DNA of 64,000 nt from Paenibacillus gyeongsangnamensis (lineage in GTDB: Bacteria; Bacillota; Bacilli; Paenibacillales; NBRC-103111): positions 124,001 to 188,000 of the forward strand of contig NZ_JAQAGZ010000005.1 in NCBI RefSeq assembly GCF_027533625.1, read 5' to 3'. A program made the position numbers and the translations under genes. The notes beneath the pieces were generated by a model, which did no database searches, was not told the origin of the DNA, and was given only the letters and a program-made list of their open reading frames with translations. Positions 1-7,998 of this stretch are shown here, in pieces (positions within the stretch are counted from its first letter, which is position 1; every line of letters starts with the position of its first letter).

Positions 1-209
1 TCCACCCGAAGCTCGTGGTGATCGATGCGGGAATCAACGAAACAGACGATGGCGCAATTGTCGGCGATGCGGCGGAGGACGTTAGAGAGGCCGTATCGGC
101 CGTCTCTCCTGTACCGGGCGGGGTAGGTACGCTGACGACTGCGATCCTGTTCGAGAACTTAATGAAAGCCATCGCGCTTCAAGCCGATGCCAAGGAGGCG
201 GGACGATGA
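1..209 (+). CDS. folD: Bifunctional methylenetetrahydrofolate dehydrogenase/cyclohydrolase FolD, C-terminal fragment
   Basis: This is the 3' end of a gene cut by the window edge; the reading frame begins at base 3 and stops with TGA at 207-209. The visible 68 residues contain VVIDAGIN and the PGGVGTLTTAILFENLMKA segment. These match the conserved end of the FolD Rossmann domain, usually PGGVGPMT followed by a helix. FolD interconverts 5,10-methylene-, 5,10-methenyl- and 10-formyl-tetrahydrofolate in the cytosol. Its stop overlaps the start of the next gene (ATGA), so the two are translationally coupled and both act on folate one-carbon units. The family call is secure although the catalytic N-terminal part is outside the window. 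Confidence 0.9.
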   Translation, partial: HPKLVVIDAGINETDDGAIVGDAAEDVREAVSAVSPVPGGVGTLTTAILFENLMKAIALQADAKEAGR

Positions 210-850
210 CGGAGCAGCGCTTGATTACCTGGGACAGCACACTTCGTTCTTTCCTCCGCGAAGCCGGAAGCGCTGCTCCGACGCCGGGCGGAGGGAGCGT
301 CTCTGCGCTCGTCGGCGCGCTTGGCGCAGCGATGACCTCGATGGTTGGCCGGTTGTCGGAAGGAGAGAAGTATATCGCCATCCGGCCGTTAGTGACCGAG
401 GTACTAAACGTCATGGAACAATTGTCGGCGCAATGCGAGACCTTGCTAATGGAGGATATCGAATCGTTCGAGCGATACATGCAGGCGCTGCGGCTCCCCA
501 AAGCCACGGAGGAGGAGAAGGAAATCCGCATGCAAGCTTTGCAGCAGGCTGCAGAGGCAGCCGCACAGGTACCGGTGCGCATCCTGGAGGCATGCCGGGA
601 CGGGATCCGAAGCGCGGCCCGTCTGGCGGAAGCGTCCAATAAGAGCGTCGTTTCGGATTTGGGGATAGGGGCCATCCTGTTCGAGTCCGCAGCCCAGTCG
701 GCTCTGCTCACGATCGAGATCAATCTGGCCGCTCTTCAGGATGCGGAATTCAAAGAACGGGTTGCCGGCCGGGCGTCCGCATTGATCCGGGAAATCACGG
801 CTGTGAAAGAAGAAACTTTAGTTGCTGTAAGGCAGCGGATAATCGGCTGA
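206..850 (+). CDS. Cyclodeaminase/cyclohydrolase family protein (FtcD C-terminal/FchA type)
   Basis: This 214-residue all-helical protein carries the signature PTPGGGSVSALVGALGAAM near residues 25-45. That segment is typical of formiminotetrahydrofolate cyclodeaminase and methenyltetrahydrofolate cyclohydrolase (FtcD_C/FchA). The later SNKSVVSDLGIGAILFESAA segment also fits the family. The family converts 5-formimino- or 5,10-methenyl-tetrahydrofolate. Overlap with folD (ATGA) and the SD AAGGAGG 7 bp upstream support the start and a shared folate role. Which of the two reactions it catalyses cannot be told from sequence. The gene ends 11 bp from the convergent pseudouridine synthase gene. Confidence 0.85.
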   Translation: MTEQRLITWDSTLRSFLREAGSAAPTPGGGSVSALVGALGAAMTSMVGRLSEGEKYIAIRPLVTEVLNVMEQLSAQCETLLMEDIESFERYMQALRLPKATEEEKEIRMQALQQAAEAAAQVPVRILEACRDGIRSAARLAEASNKSVVSDLGIGAILFESAAQSALLTIEINLAALQDAEFKERVAGRASALIREITAVKEETLVAVRQRIIG

Positions 851-861
851 AGGCACCCGTA

Positions 862-1800
862 TTACCCTCTGCCCCGCGGACCCGGGGACGACTCACGGAA
901 AGGCTTCAGGAACGGCTTCGGAATATCCGTTTCAAATCGCATCAGTTGCCCCGTCCTTGGATGAAGAAAGGCCAGGACGCGGGCGTGCAGGCCGAGTCTT
1001 TCGATTTCATTCGACTTGGAGCCGTACTTCTTGTCGCCGGCTACGGGATGGCCGATGTCCTGCATATGGACGCGTATTTGGTTCTTGCGGCCCGTTTCGA
1101 GGTGTACCTCCAACAAGGAGAAACTGCGGTTCGCCTGCAGCCTCTTGTAATGGGTGACGGCATGCTGGCCGTCGCCCGGATATGGGCTGGAGTACATCTT
1201 CAGCGTGCTGCTTTCCTTCAGCCAGGAGGTAATCGTTCCTTCGGATTTCTTCACTTGCCCATCCACCAGCGCCACGTAAGACCGCTCCTTCACAATCTCC
1301 TGCCAGTCGTTCTGCAGCGTCTGCTGCATAGCTTCACTTTTCGCGAACATCATCACGCCGGAAGTATCCCGGTCGAGTCGGTGCACTACGAAGATCCGAT
1401 TTTTGGGGTTCTGCCGACGGACGTGGCTCATCAGCTGACGGTAAGCGGTCATGTCCTTCTCTTGCGGGGAGGCGATGGACAACAGTCCTTCCTGTTTCTG
1501 GATTACGATGATGTCGTCGTCTTCGTGCAGAAGGGTCAGTCCGACGAAAGGGGACGGCTCGATCACTTTGTCCTTGTTAATCCCAACCACATAGCCCGTT
1601 TCGAGTGGAAAATCGTAGGCCGTCACGACCTTATCGTTCACGGAAATCTGTCCGCGGGCGAGCATCGATTTCACGGAATTGCGTCCTTGACCGGCGAGCG
1701 TATGCAATAAAAAAGGCAGCAGCCCGGACGGTTCCTTGACCGTATACAGCCTTGTTTTGGCCGGCGCGCCTTGGGAAGGGTTCGCTTTCTTCTTGTGCAT
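862..1800 (-). CDS. RluA family pseudouridine synthase
   Basis: A 312-residue RNA pseudouridine synthase. An N-terminal S4-like RNA-binding segment (about residues 25-75, with VKSMLARGQISVNDKVV) precedes the catalytic domain. The RluA signature HRLDRDTSGVMMF sits near residue 140 and holds the catalytic Asp. The C-terminal TGRKNQIRVHM and HPVAGDKKYG motifs are also typical. I chose the ATG at 1800, not the longer frame to 1824, because AGGAGG lies 6 bp upstream of it and would be inside the longer reading. The RNA target (23S rRNA or another RNA) cannot be assigned. The gene converges on the cyclodeaminase gene with no visible terminator between them. Confidence 0.9.
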   Translation of the reverse strand: MHKKKANPSQGAPAKTRLYTVKEPSGLLPFLLHTLAGQGRNSVKSMLARGQISVNDKVVTAYDFPLETGYVVGINKDKVIEPSPFVGLTLLHEDDDIIVIQKQEGLLSIASPQEKDMTAYRQLMSHVRRQNPKNRIFVVHRLDRDTSGVMMFAKSEAMQQTLQNDWQEIVKERSYVALVDGQVKKSEGTITSWLKESSTLKMYSSPYPGDGQHAVTHYKRLQANRSFSLLEVHLETGRKNQIRVHMQDIGHPVAGDKKYGSKSNEIERLGLHARVLAFLHPRTGQLMRFETDIPKPFLKPFRESSPGPRGRG

Positions 1801-1976
1801 TAGAGCCTCCTGGTTTGTGAACATGCTTAATTTGCTTCCACTATACCATGGAACGAGCCGGTTCGCGAAACAAGATGCATTTATTTCATAATCATGGGAA
1901 AAGCTAATGCATGAGGCGGTGCAATCCGTGCAATTTGTGACAGATTACAAAACACCCGAGTTTTTTAACGAACCGT

Positions 1977-2005
1977 TGATGTTCCGCTAATCTTGCCTTA
2001 ATGTT
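1977..2005 (+). promoter_or_regulatory. Possible sigma-A promoter
   Basis: TTGATG and TAATGT are separated by 17 bp, about 50 bp before the small gene at 2057. The match is partial, so this is a guess from spacing and position. Confidence 0.3.
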
Positions 2006-2056
2006 CGGAAGCTAACATAAGACCTGACCCCAAAACAGGAAAGGAAGCTGTGACAA

Positions 2057-2278
2057 ATGATACTGTATCAACTGGCCAAGCGGCTCGAGCAGCGCAAGCG
2101 GCTGCAGCAAACGATCGACGTGACGGACGGGGATGTCAAGGCATTAATTACGCAGAAAGAACAAGTGGAAGAGCAGCTGCACACGCAAGCGGCCGTATGG
2201 TCCGAAGAAGGACAGGACGAATTTCTTCTGGCCAGCCTGACGCCGGATAACGAATGGCTCCAAGACACGATGCATTAA
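2057..2278 (+). CDS. Small hypothetical protein, charged/coiled-coil
   Basis: A 73-residue protein that I do not assign to a named family. It is rich in Gln, Glu and Lys, with a heptad-like first half (LAKRLEQRKRLQQTI and ITQKEQVEEQLHTQ) that predicts a short coiled coil, and an acidic C-terminus ending DNEWLQDTMH. It has no signal peptide, Cys pair or membrane segment. An AGGAA ribosome-binding-like stretch precedes the ATG, a possible promoter lies upstream, and a hairpin with a T-run follows at once. Together these suggest a genuine monocistronic gene. Function is unknown. Confidence 0.55.
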   Translation: MILYQLAKRLEQRKRLQQTIDVTDGDVKALITQKEQVEEQLHTQAAVWSEEGQDEFLLASLTPDNEWLQDTMH

Positions 2279-2280
2279 GC

Positions 2281-2315
2281 AGAAAATGGGACAACGGTTC
2301 CGTTTTCTTTTTTTT
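2281..2315 (+). terminator. Rho-independent terminator
   Basis: An 11-bp stem (AGAAAATGGGA pairing with TTCCGTTTTCT, including G-U pairs) is followed by eight T residues, directly after the stop of the small gene. Confidence 0.75.
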
Positions 2316-2428
2316 GTGTTGAAAAGGGAATCGGTGTAAAATAGGGGGAACTACGCCCATGCCGGATGCGCACCATATAGGCGCTTCAGGGCCTGGTAAC
2401 CGAATGCAAAGAGGGTCCAAACATCGAC

Positions 2429-4240
2429 ATGAACATTGTGTTATCCACTTTAAACGCGAAATACATTCATACGTCGCTTTCGCTGCGTTATTTGAAATCG
2501 TTCAGCCGGAACGAATTTCCGAATATCGATATCGTCGAATATACGATTAAAGACCCCGCGATGAACATCGTTTCCGATCTGTACCAGCGGAAGCCGGACG
2601 TCGTCGGGTTTTCATGCTATATCTGGAACATCGAGGAAACGATTACGGTCATCGGGATGCTGCGCAAAATTATGCCGGAGCTGACGATCGTCCTCGGAGG
2701 TCCGGAGGTGTCGTACGACACGGAGTTTTGGATGGAACGCATCCCCGAGGTCGATTTCATCGTCGTCGGCGAAGGGGAGGAGACGTTCCTTCACTTGCTG
2801 AAGGAGCTGCGGGGAGACCGCGCGCTATACAGTGTGTTCGGCGCGGCCTACCGCAAGAACGGGCGCGTGATCGTCAACCCGCCGCGTCCCAAGCTTCAGC
2901 TGGATGCCATTCCTACACCGCACCGCTTCGCGGAGGACCAGCCGTCGCTGGCCAACCGCGTCGTTTATTTCGAGACGAGCCGGGGCTGCCCGTTCAGCTG
3001 CCAGTTCTGCCTTTCGTCCATCGAAGTGGGCGTACGGTATTTCGATATGGAGCGGACGAAGAGCGATCTGCTTTACTTAATCGAGTCGGGTGCGAAGCTG
3101 ATCAAGTTCGTGGACCGGACGTTCAATATCAAGCGGGAATACGCGATGGAGATTTTTGAGTTCCTGATTCAAAATCATCGCGGCTGCGTGTTCCAATTCG
3201 AGATTACCGCGGACATTATGCGGCCCGAGGTGCTGGATTATCTCGCGGAGAACGCACCTCCTGGCATCTTCCGGTTCGAGATCGGCGTACAGTCGACGAA
3301 CGACCTCACGAACAGCCTTGTGAAGCGCCGCCAAAATTTTGCGAAGCTGACACGGACCGTCACGAAGGTGAAGGAAAGCGGGAAGATCGATCAGCATCTT
3401 GATCTCATCGCGGGATTGCCGGAGGAGGATTACGGCTCGTTCCGCAAAACGTTCAACGACGTGTTCGAGCTAAGGCCGGAGGAGCTGCAGCTCGGCTTCC
3501 TGAAGATGCTGCGTGGCACGGGGATGCGCCACGATGCGGATAAGTACGGTTACGTTTATATGGACCGCGCCCCTTACGAGATCCTCGGCAACGACATCCT
3601 TCCGTTCTCCGACCTGATCCGGATCAAACGGGTGGAGGACGTGCTGGAGAAATATTGGAACGCGCACCGGATGGACCATACCGTCGAATATTTAATCTCT
3701 AAGGAATTCCCTTCGGCCTTTGATTTTTTCCAGGCGTTTGGGGATTACTGGGAGGGCAGAGGCTGGCAGAAGATCGGACACCAGCTGGAGGATCTGTTTA
3801 CGCGGCTTCAGTCCTTCCTGGAGCACCGGGGCACGCCGGACATGGATGTAATTCAGGGGCTCATGAAGCTGGATTACTTCCTCAATCATAAATATAAGCC
3901 GCGCAAAATCTGGTGGGACTTTACCCTGGACAAGTCCCGGCAGGCCGACTATATGCTTCGGCTGGCCGAGCAGCCTGGCTCCGTATCGGAGTCGTTCGCG
4001 GCGCTGGGGCTCGAGGAGAAGGAGCTGCACAAGCACGCGATGATCGAGGTGCTGCCGTTCTCGCTGGAGCATTACCTGCAGGAGGGAGAGACGGACCGGT
4101 CGCAGCCGCAGCTGCTCGTCGTTTATTATCCGCCGGACGGCTCGGCGCGGGTGCGGACGTTCCTGGCGGATCTCGAGCCGGCCTCGCCGACCGTCGGAGG
4201 TTCAGTACAGCCCACAAAACGGCCGACGGCCGGGCGTTAA
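2429..4240 (+). CDS. B12-binding domain radical SAM protein (DUF4080-type)
   Basis: A 603-residue enzyme. Residues 1-150 form a cobalamin-binding-like Rossmann domain (VVGFSCYIWNIEET, IVLGGPEVSYD, VVGEGEETF). The radical SAM core begins near residue 188 with RGCPFSCQFC, the CxxxCxxC motif that binds the [4Fe-4S] cluster. The C-terminal 200 residues match the domain often found after the core in this anaerobe/Firmicute family (DUF4080). It probably performs a radical methylation or rearrangement, but the substrate is unknown. The last ~15 codons (from about 4196) lie inside the first copy of a 163-bp repeat. The C-terminal tail is therefore repeat-derived and may have replaced the original end. 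It stands alone between intergenic regions. Confidence 0.85.
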   Translation: MNIVLSTLNAKYIHTSLSLRYLKSFSRNEFPNIDIVEYTIKDPAMNIVSDLYQRKPDVVGFSCYIWNIEETITVIGMLRKIMPELTIVLGGPEVSYDTEFWMERIPEVDFIVVGEGEETFLHLLKELRGDRALYSVFGAAYRKNGRVIVNPPRPKLQLDAIPTPHRFAEDQPSLANRVVYFETSRGCPFSCQFCLSSIEVGVRYFDMERTKSDLLYLIESGAKLIKFVDRTFNIKREYAMEIFEFLIQNHRGCVFQFEITADIMRPEVLDYLAENAPPGIFRFEIGVQSTNDLTNSLVKRRQNFAKLTRTVTKVKESGKIDQHLDLIAGLPEEDYGSFRKTFNDVFELRPEELQLGFLKMLRGTGMRHDADKYGYVYMDRAPYEILGNDILPFSDLIRIKRVEDVLEKYWNAHRMDHTVEYLISKEFPSAFDFFQAFGDYWEGRGWQKIGHQLEDLFTRLQSFLEHRGTPDMDVIQGLMKLDYFLNHKYKPRKIWWDFTLDKSRQADYMLRLAEQPGSVSESFAALGLEEKELHKHAMIEVLPFSLEHYLQEGETDRSQPQLLVVYYPPDGSARVRTFLADLEPASPTVGGSVQPTKRPTAGR

Positions 4241-4358
4241 TGAATGCAGGTTCGCTACAAAGGAACCTAGGTTCAGTAGCGTAGTGCCGGGCGCCAAGCG
4301 ACAGGCTGTAGTGAACTTCCAGGTACATGGAGCGTACGCAGGCTCACTAGTAAGGAAC
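4196..4358. repeat. 163-bp repeat unit, copy 1
   Basis: The unit starts GGAGGTTCAGTACAGCCC and includes GGTTCGCTACAAAGGAACC and the following GGTTCAGTAGCG. It recurs with high identity 163 bp later. The first copy begins inside the radical SAM gene and supplies its final codons and stop. Its minus-strand reading produces a repetitive spurious ORF. Confidence 0.85.
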
Positions 4359-4521
4359 GGAGGTTCAGTACAGCCCGCAAAACGGCCGACGGCCTGGCGT
4401 TAGTGAATCCAGGTTCGCTACAAAGGAACCTAGGTTCAGTAGCGTAGTGCCGGGCTGCCATGTAATAGACCGTAGTGAACTTCCGAGTACATAGAGCGTT
4501 CACAGATACACTAGTAACTGG
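4359..4521. repeat. 163-bp repeat unit, copy 2
   Basis: Direct tandem copy of the preceding unit, diverged mainly in its last third. It runs into an ACTAGT-rich stretch (two ACTAGT hexamers between 4510 and 4545). Intergenic; no coding potential that I would accept. Confidence 0.85.
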
Positions 4522-4660
4522 AACGTATAGTGGTTCACTAGTTACGAACGGATCGTTCTTTTTTTAAGCCGGGTTTAAGCTTTCTGTCACAGCCTTGTCA
4601 TAACTTGGGGATACACTAGCTCATGAAAGATTACTTTGAACGACCGGGAGGTCTATCCAA

Positions 4661-5308
4661 ATGAGCATGAAAAAGACATGGATCACCGTTTCTCTGGGCG
4701 CATTGATTGCCGCCGCTTCGGTGGGTACGGCATTCGCCGCGGATGGCGGCATGGCTCCGGCTGCGGATCAGACGGCGGCGAAAACGGCCAAGCACGCCGC
4801 CGCCAAGCAGGCGAAGCAAGCCAAGAGGCAGGCAGCCAAACAAGCGAATCAAGCCAAGAAGCAGGCAGCTAAGCAAGCAGCCAAGGAAGCGGCCAAGCAG
4901 GCCAAGCTAGAGAAGAGAGCGTCAGCCAAAGGGCTTACGGCCGAGCAGCTGACGGCCCAGGCGAAGGCCCGCCAAGCGGCGTTGGAGGAAAAGGCGAAGG
5001 CTGCTGGCAAGACGGTCGAGCAGTATAAAGCCGACCAGAAGGTAGCCTATCAGGCCAGACTGGAGAAAGCGGCCCAAGCCAAAGGCCAGACGGTCGAGCA
5101 GTACCTTGCGGCGCAGAAGGCGAAGCGCGAGGAGCTGCAGCAGAAGGCGAAGGCGGCAGGCTTGACGGTGCAGCAGTACCAGCAGCAGCAGAAAGCCCAG
5201 CGCCAAGCTGCTTATGAGGCGAAGCTGGAAGCGAAAGCGAAGAGCAAGGGTCTTACTATCGAGGAGTACAAGCAGCAGCTCGCGGCGAAGAAGAAGCCGA
5301 AGGCGTAA
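4661..5308 (+). CDS. Secreted Lys/Ala/Gln-rich repeat protein
   Basis: A 215-residue protein with a clear Sec signal peptide (MKKTW start of a basic region, hydrophobic GALIAAASVGTAFA, likely cleavage after AFA near residue 29). The mature part is almost wholly Ala, Lys, Gln and Glu. It contains three or four degenerate repeats of about 33 residues, each with a G-[LKQ]-T-[VAI]-[EQ]-[EQ]-[QY] turn between long helices (GKTVEQYKADQK, GQTVEQYLAAQK, GLTVQQYQQQQK, GLTIEEYKQQLA). A GGGAGG site lies 9 bp upstream. I do not recognise a characterised family. The charged helical repeats suggest a wall- or DNA-associated extracellular protein, but that is inference. Confidence 0.75.
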   Translation: MSMKKTWITVSLGALIAAASVGTAFAADGGMAPAADQTAAKTAKHAAAKQAKQAKRQAAKQANQAKKQAAKQAAKEAAKQAKLEKRASAKGLTAEQLTAQAKARQAALEEKAKAAGKTVEQYKADQKVAYQARLEKAAQAKGQTVEQYLAAQKAKREELQQKAKAAGLTVQQYQQQQKAQRQAAYEAKLEAKAKSKGLTIEEYKQQLAAKKKPKA

Positions 5309-5345
5309 GTTCCCGATCGAAGCGGGGGAAACGTTGAAGAAGAAG

Positions 5346-5374
5346 GGCCGGTACCCGAGGGGACCGGTCTTTTT
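5346..5374 (+). terminator. Rho-independent terminator
   Basis: GGCCGGTACCC pairs with GGGGACCGGTC (one mismatch) and is followed by TTTTT, 38 bp after the stop of the secreted repeat protein gene. Confidence 0.8.
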
Positions 5375-5376
5375 AA

Positions 5377-5480
5377 GTTGATAAGACTTTATAAATTTTT
5401 GCAGCTTAATAGCTTCGAATCAACCTTGATAAACGCGCTGGTCCTTGTAAGACAAGGACGGTGCAGCCGTTTATCCTGGC
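5377..5480 (+). repeat. Interspersed hairpin repeat, copy 1
   Basis: A ~104-bp element starting GTTGATAAGACTTTATAA and ending with CGTTTATCCTGG. It holds nested inverted repeats: an outer GATAAACG/CGTTTATC pair and an inner TCCTTGT-AAG-ACAAGGA hairpin. Related copies are at 38061 (same strand) and 53651 (opposite strand). All three lie downstream of genes. Confidence 0.85.
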
Positions 5481-5490
5481 TTGCGGCAGC

Positions 5491-5520
5491 AAAAAAACGT
5501 CCGGAGGACCGGACGTTTTT
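5491..5520 (-). terminator. Bidirectional terminator, serving manA
   Basis: AAAACGTCCGG and CCGGACGTTTT form an 11-bp perfect stem with a 4-base loop, flanked by A-runs and T-runs on both sides. It lies 13 bp from the manA stop. Confidence 0.85.
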
Positions 5521-5532
5521 GCAATGGAAAGG

Positions 5533-6498
5533 CTATGGCAAATAGCTGCGGAGAACGGTCATGCTGCCGTCCAGCGAATAGTCGCCCAAATTGGCGGGAA
5601 GCAGGTAGCATTCACCCGGCTTTACCCGAAGCTCGCCGTCCGCCCAGCGAATCGTGCCTTCGCCGTCGCAAATGATGTGGATCACGAAGCTGTCCGTCGT
5701 CGTTTGCAGCTTCCATTCGCCGCTCACCCGGCCCTTCTCCGTCACGAAGAACGGAGAGCGCGCTAACGTCAGCCATTCGCCGGAAGCGTTCAGGTCCGTT
5801 TTCATGTAGGTTGCCCCGGCGCCTTCATAAGCAATGACGTTCAGCGAGTCCTCGACATGAAGCTCGCGTGGCTTGCCATCCAGTCCGAGACGGCCGTAAT
5901 CGTAGAGTCGGTAAGTGCTGTCGGAGTTTTGCTGAATCTCCGCTACGAGAACGCCCGCACCGAGCGCATGTACCGTTCCGGCCGGAATGTAGAACGAATC
6001 GCCGGCTTCCACCGTCACTTCGTTCAAAGCATCCATGATGCGGTTCTCTTCGATCGCTTGGGCGAGCCGCTCCCGGGTTACGCCGTCCTTCAAGCCGTAA
6101 ATGATCTTGGCGCCGGGCTTGGCGTCGAGAATGTACCACATCTCGGTCTTGCCGAGCTCTCCGGCGGGCAGACGGTCGTAATCGTCCGTCGGATGCACCT
6201 GCACGGATAGATCGTCCTGGCAATCCAGCAATTTGATCAGAAGCGGGAAGCGGCCGTTTTTCTTGGAAAAGCCTTTGCTGCCGAAGAACGCTTCGCCGTA
6301 CTGCTCCCGTATTTGGTCCAGGCCCATGCCGGCTAGCTCGCCGTTCACCACCGAGGTCGTTCCGTTCGGATGGTCGCCGATCATCCAGCCTTCTCCGATG
6401 TGGCCCTCCGGCAGCTCGAGACCGAACTGCGCAAGCGCGCGGCCGCCCCATACTCTCTCTTTGAATTCCGGTTTACATTGCAGCGGATATGGTTTCAA
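5533..6498 (-). CDS. manA: Mannose-6-phosphate isomerase, class I
   Basis: A 321-residue cytosolic, zinc-dependent cupin enzyme interconverting mannose 6-phosphate and fructose 6-phosphate, which supplies sugar nucleotides for envelope glycans. Evidence includes the N-terminal FKERVWGG, LIKLLDCQDDLSVQVHP (zinc-binding QVHP), GKTEMWYIL and FYIPAGTVHALG motifs. The length fits the short Bacillus-type ManA. The start is TTG at 6496-6498: the protein then begins MKPYPLQCKPEF as in relatives, and a GGGAGAG site lies just upstream. There is no better ATG nearby. It is probably monocistronic, with the terminator at 5491. Confidence 0.92.
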   Translation of the reverse strand: MKPYPLQCKPEFKERVWGGRALAQFGLELPEGHIGEGWMIGDHPNGTTSVVNGELAGMGLDQIREQYGEAFFGSKGFSKKNGRFPLLIKLLDCQDDLSVQVHPTDDYDRLPAGELGKTEMWYILDAKPGAKIIYGLKDGVTRERLAQAIEENRIMDALNEVTVEAGDSFYIPAGTVHALGAGVLVAEIQQNSDSTYRLYDYGRLGLDGKPRELHVEDSLNVIAYEGAGATYMKTDLNASGEWLTLARSPFFVTEKGRVSGEWKLQTTTDSFVIHIICDGEGTIRWADGELRVKPGECYLLPANLGDYSLDGSMTVLRSYLP

Positions 6499-6546
6499 CG
6501 CTCTCCCTACTTTCTGCTATCTGTCTGGTTTACTACAGCGATTATA

Positions 6547-7131
6547 TCAATCAATCTGCCGTTTTTCTACCGCAATCAGATAGGGAGGGCTGTTTTTCTG
6601 GTTGACAAAACGGACCTGCAGCGACTGATACAGACGCTGCGGAAGCTCCGCGGCCCAGCGTTCCACCGCTTCCGCCTCCGCTTGGCCTCCAGGGTGGCCG
6701 GTATACAATACGATCGTGATGATGCCTCCCTTGCGAAGCAGGCGGGCCGCTGCATCGAGCGCTGCAATCGTGGTGTCCGGCCGAGTGACGGTAGCATGGT
6801 CCTGCCCGGGCAGGTAGCCGAGATTGAACATGACCGCGGCCACGCTTCCATGCTGCTCGGCCGGTACCGCTTCCAGCATTTCGTCGTGGCTGCGCAGATG
6901 GAGGCGCACGTCGCGGTCCCCCAGCCGCTCCTTGGCGAGGCGGCCCGAGGTTTGCTCCAGCGCCTCCGCCTGAATATCGAAGGCGTGAACCGTACCGGAA
7001 GGTCCGGCGAGCCTTGCCAGGAAGGCGGTATCCACGCCGTTGCCCGCCGTAGCGTCGACGGCCGTCTCGCCCGGCTGCAGCCGTTCCTCTATCAATTTAT
7101 GAGCGGTGCTGAGAATCGATAAAAATCCCAC
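6547..7131 (-). CDS. ytqB: Class I SAM-dependent methyltransferase, YtqB type
   Basis: A 194-residue methyltransferase with the SAM-binding motif AVDATAGNGVDTAFLARL near residue 25. FNLGYLPGQDH near residue 90 and the C-terminal KNSPPYLIAVEK are typical of the YtqB/rRNA methylase-like family. The start is GTG at 7131 (VGFLSILSTAHKLI), because GGAGG lies 9 bp upstream. The longer frame to 7212 would overlap the cytochrome gene and adds a non-conserved basic stretch. The substrate is not established by sequence. It is the last gene of a minus-strand run ytqA - cytochrome c - ytqB, 22 bp after the cytochrome stop. Confidence 0.85.
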   Translation of the reverse strand: MGFLSILSTAHKLIEERLQPGETAVDATAGNGVDTAFLARLAGPSGTVHAFDIQAEALEQTSGRLAKERLGDRDVRLHLRSHDEMLEAVPAEQHGSVAAVMFNLGYLPGQDHATVTRPDTTIAALDAAARLLRKGGIITIVLYTGHPGGQAEAEAVERWAAELPQRLYQSLQVRFVNQKNSPPYLIAVEKRQID

Positions 7132-7153
7132 TTCGTTACGCCTCCGAGCTGTC

Positions 7154-7897
7154 TTATTTCTTCGTTGAAAGCCAAGCCGCCAGCGTTTCCACTTCTTCCG
7201 CGCTGAGCGCATCTTTGAACGAAGGCATCACTTTGCCGCCTCCGTTAATTTGCTCCGCAATTTGCGCTTTAGTTTTCCTCTCGCCGATCTTGGTTAAGTT
7301 GGGGCCGACGCCGCCTTCCAAATTGCCGCCATGGCAAGCCATGCAGTTTTCCTTAAAAATCGGCTCGGCCTTGGCGGCTACATCTGCCGCGGCCGGCTTT
7401 GGCGCCGGCTGCGGCGCGGGAGCTGGCGCCTTCGGTTGCTCCGCCTGCGGCGGGGCGCTTGGCTTCGCGGCGGCTGCGCTGTCCGGCTTCGCGGGCTCCG
7501 GCGCCGGCTTCGCCTGCGGCTGGGCCGCTTCCGCCGGCTTCGCGGCGGCTACCGGCGCCTTCGGTACCTCCGCCGGCGCGGCCTCCTGCTTCGGCGCAGG
7601 TGCAGCTGCCGGCGGAGCCGCCTCTTTCGGCGCCGCACTTGGCGCCGGCGGCGTGCCCCCGACCGTTCCGGCGCTTGCTGCCGCATCCGCCGCGCGGCTG
7701 CCGCCGCCCGCTTCACTGCCGGGGCCCGTCTTGCCGGCACCGCTCTCCGCCTTGGGCGGCGCGGCCAATCCCGCGTCCTTGCCCGGGGCGGCCGTCTGAC
7801 CCGGCGGCGTATCAGGCGCAGCCTGCTTTTGGCTGCAAGCTGCCGCCATGACGACCAGCGCTCCGATCATGACAATCATCCAACCTTTATTCTTCAT
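7154..7897 (-). CDS. Lipoprotein c-type cytochrome (CccB-like) with long Ala/Pro linker
   Basis: A 247-residue membrane-anchored monohaem cytochrome. A lipoprotein signal (VVMAAAC, lipobox Cys near residue 21) is followed by about 135 residues of low-complexity Ala/Pro/Lys sequence. A class I cytochrome c domain of about 70 residues ends the protein. CMACH binds the haem, and Met in KVMPSF is the likely sixth ligand. It would shuttle electrons on the outer face of the membrane. ATG at 7897 is preferred over the GTG at 7903 because AAGGAG is 9 bp upstream. The linker is unusually long and purine/GC-biased, and creates several spurious antisense ORFs. Confidence 0.88.
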   Translation of the reverse strand: MKNKGWMIVMIGALVVMAAACSQKQAAPDTPPGQTAAPGKDAGLAAPPKAESGAGKTGPGSEAGGGSRAADAAASAGTVGGTPPAPSAAPKEAAPPAAAPAPKQEAAPAEVPKAPVAAAKPAEAAQPQAKPAPEPAKPDSAAAAKPSAPPQAEQPKAPAPAPQPAPKPAAADVAAKAEPIFKENCMACHGGNLEGGVGPNLTKIGERKTKAQIAEQINGGGKVMPSFKDALSAEEVETLAAWLSTKK

Positions 7898-7998
7898 GGG
7901 CACCAGCTCCTTTGTTTACTCTCGATGAAGTAAACGCGCCCGTGCCCGGTTCGGTTCATGCGCCGGAAAATAAAGCGCCCTGCGCTTGCGCGCAAGGC

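Noticed and set aside
3921..4503. Two similar minus-strand ORFs (3921-4328, 4273-4503) looking like a small protein family
   Set aside because: Their similarity is explained by the 163-bp tandem repeat; each is antisense or intergenic with no ribosome binding site.
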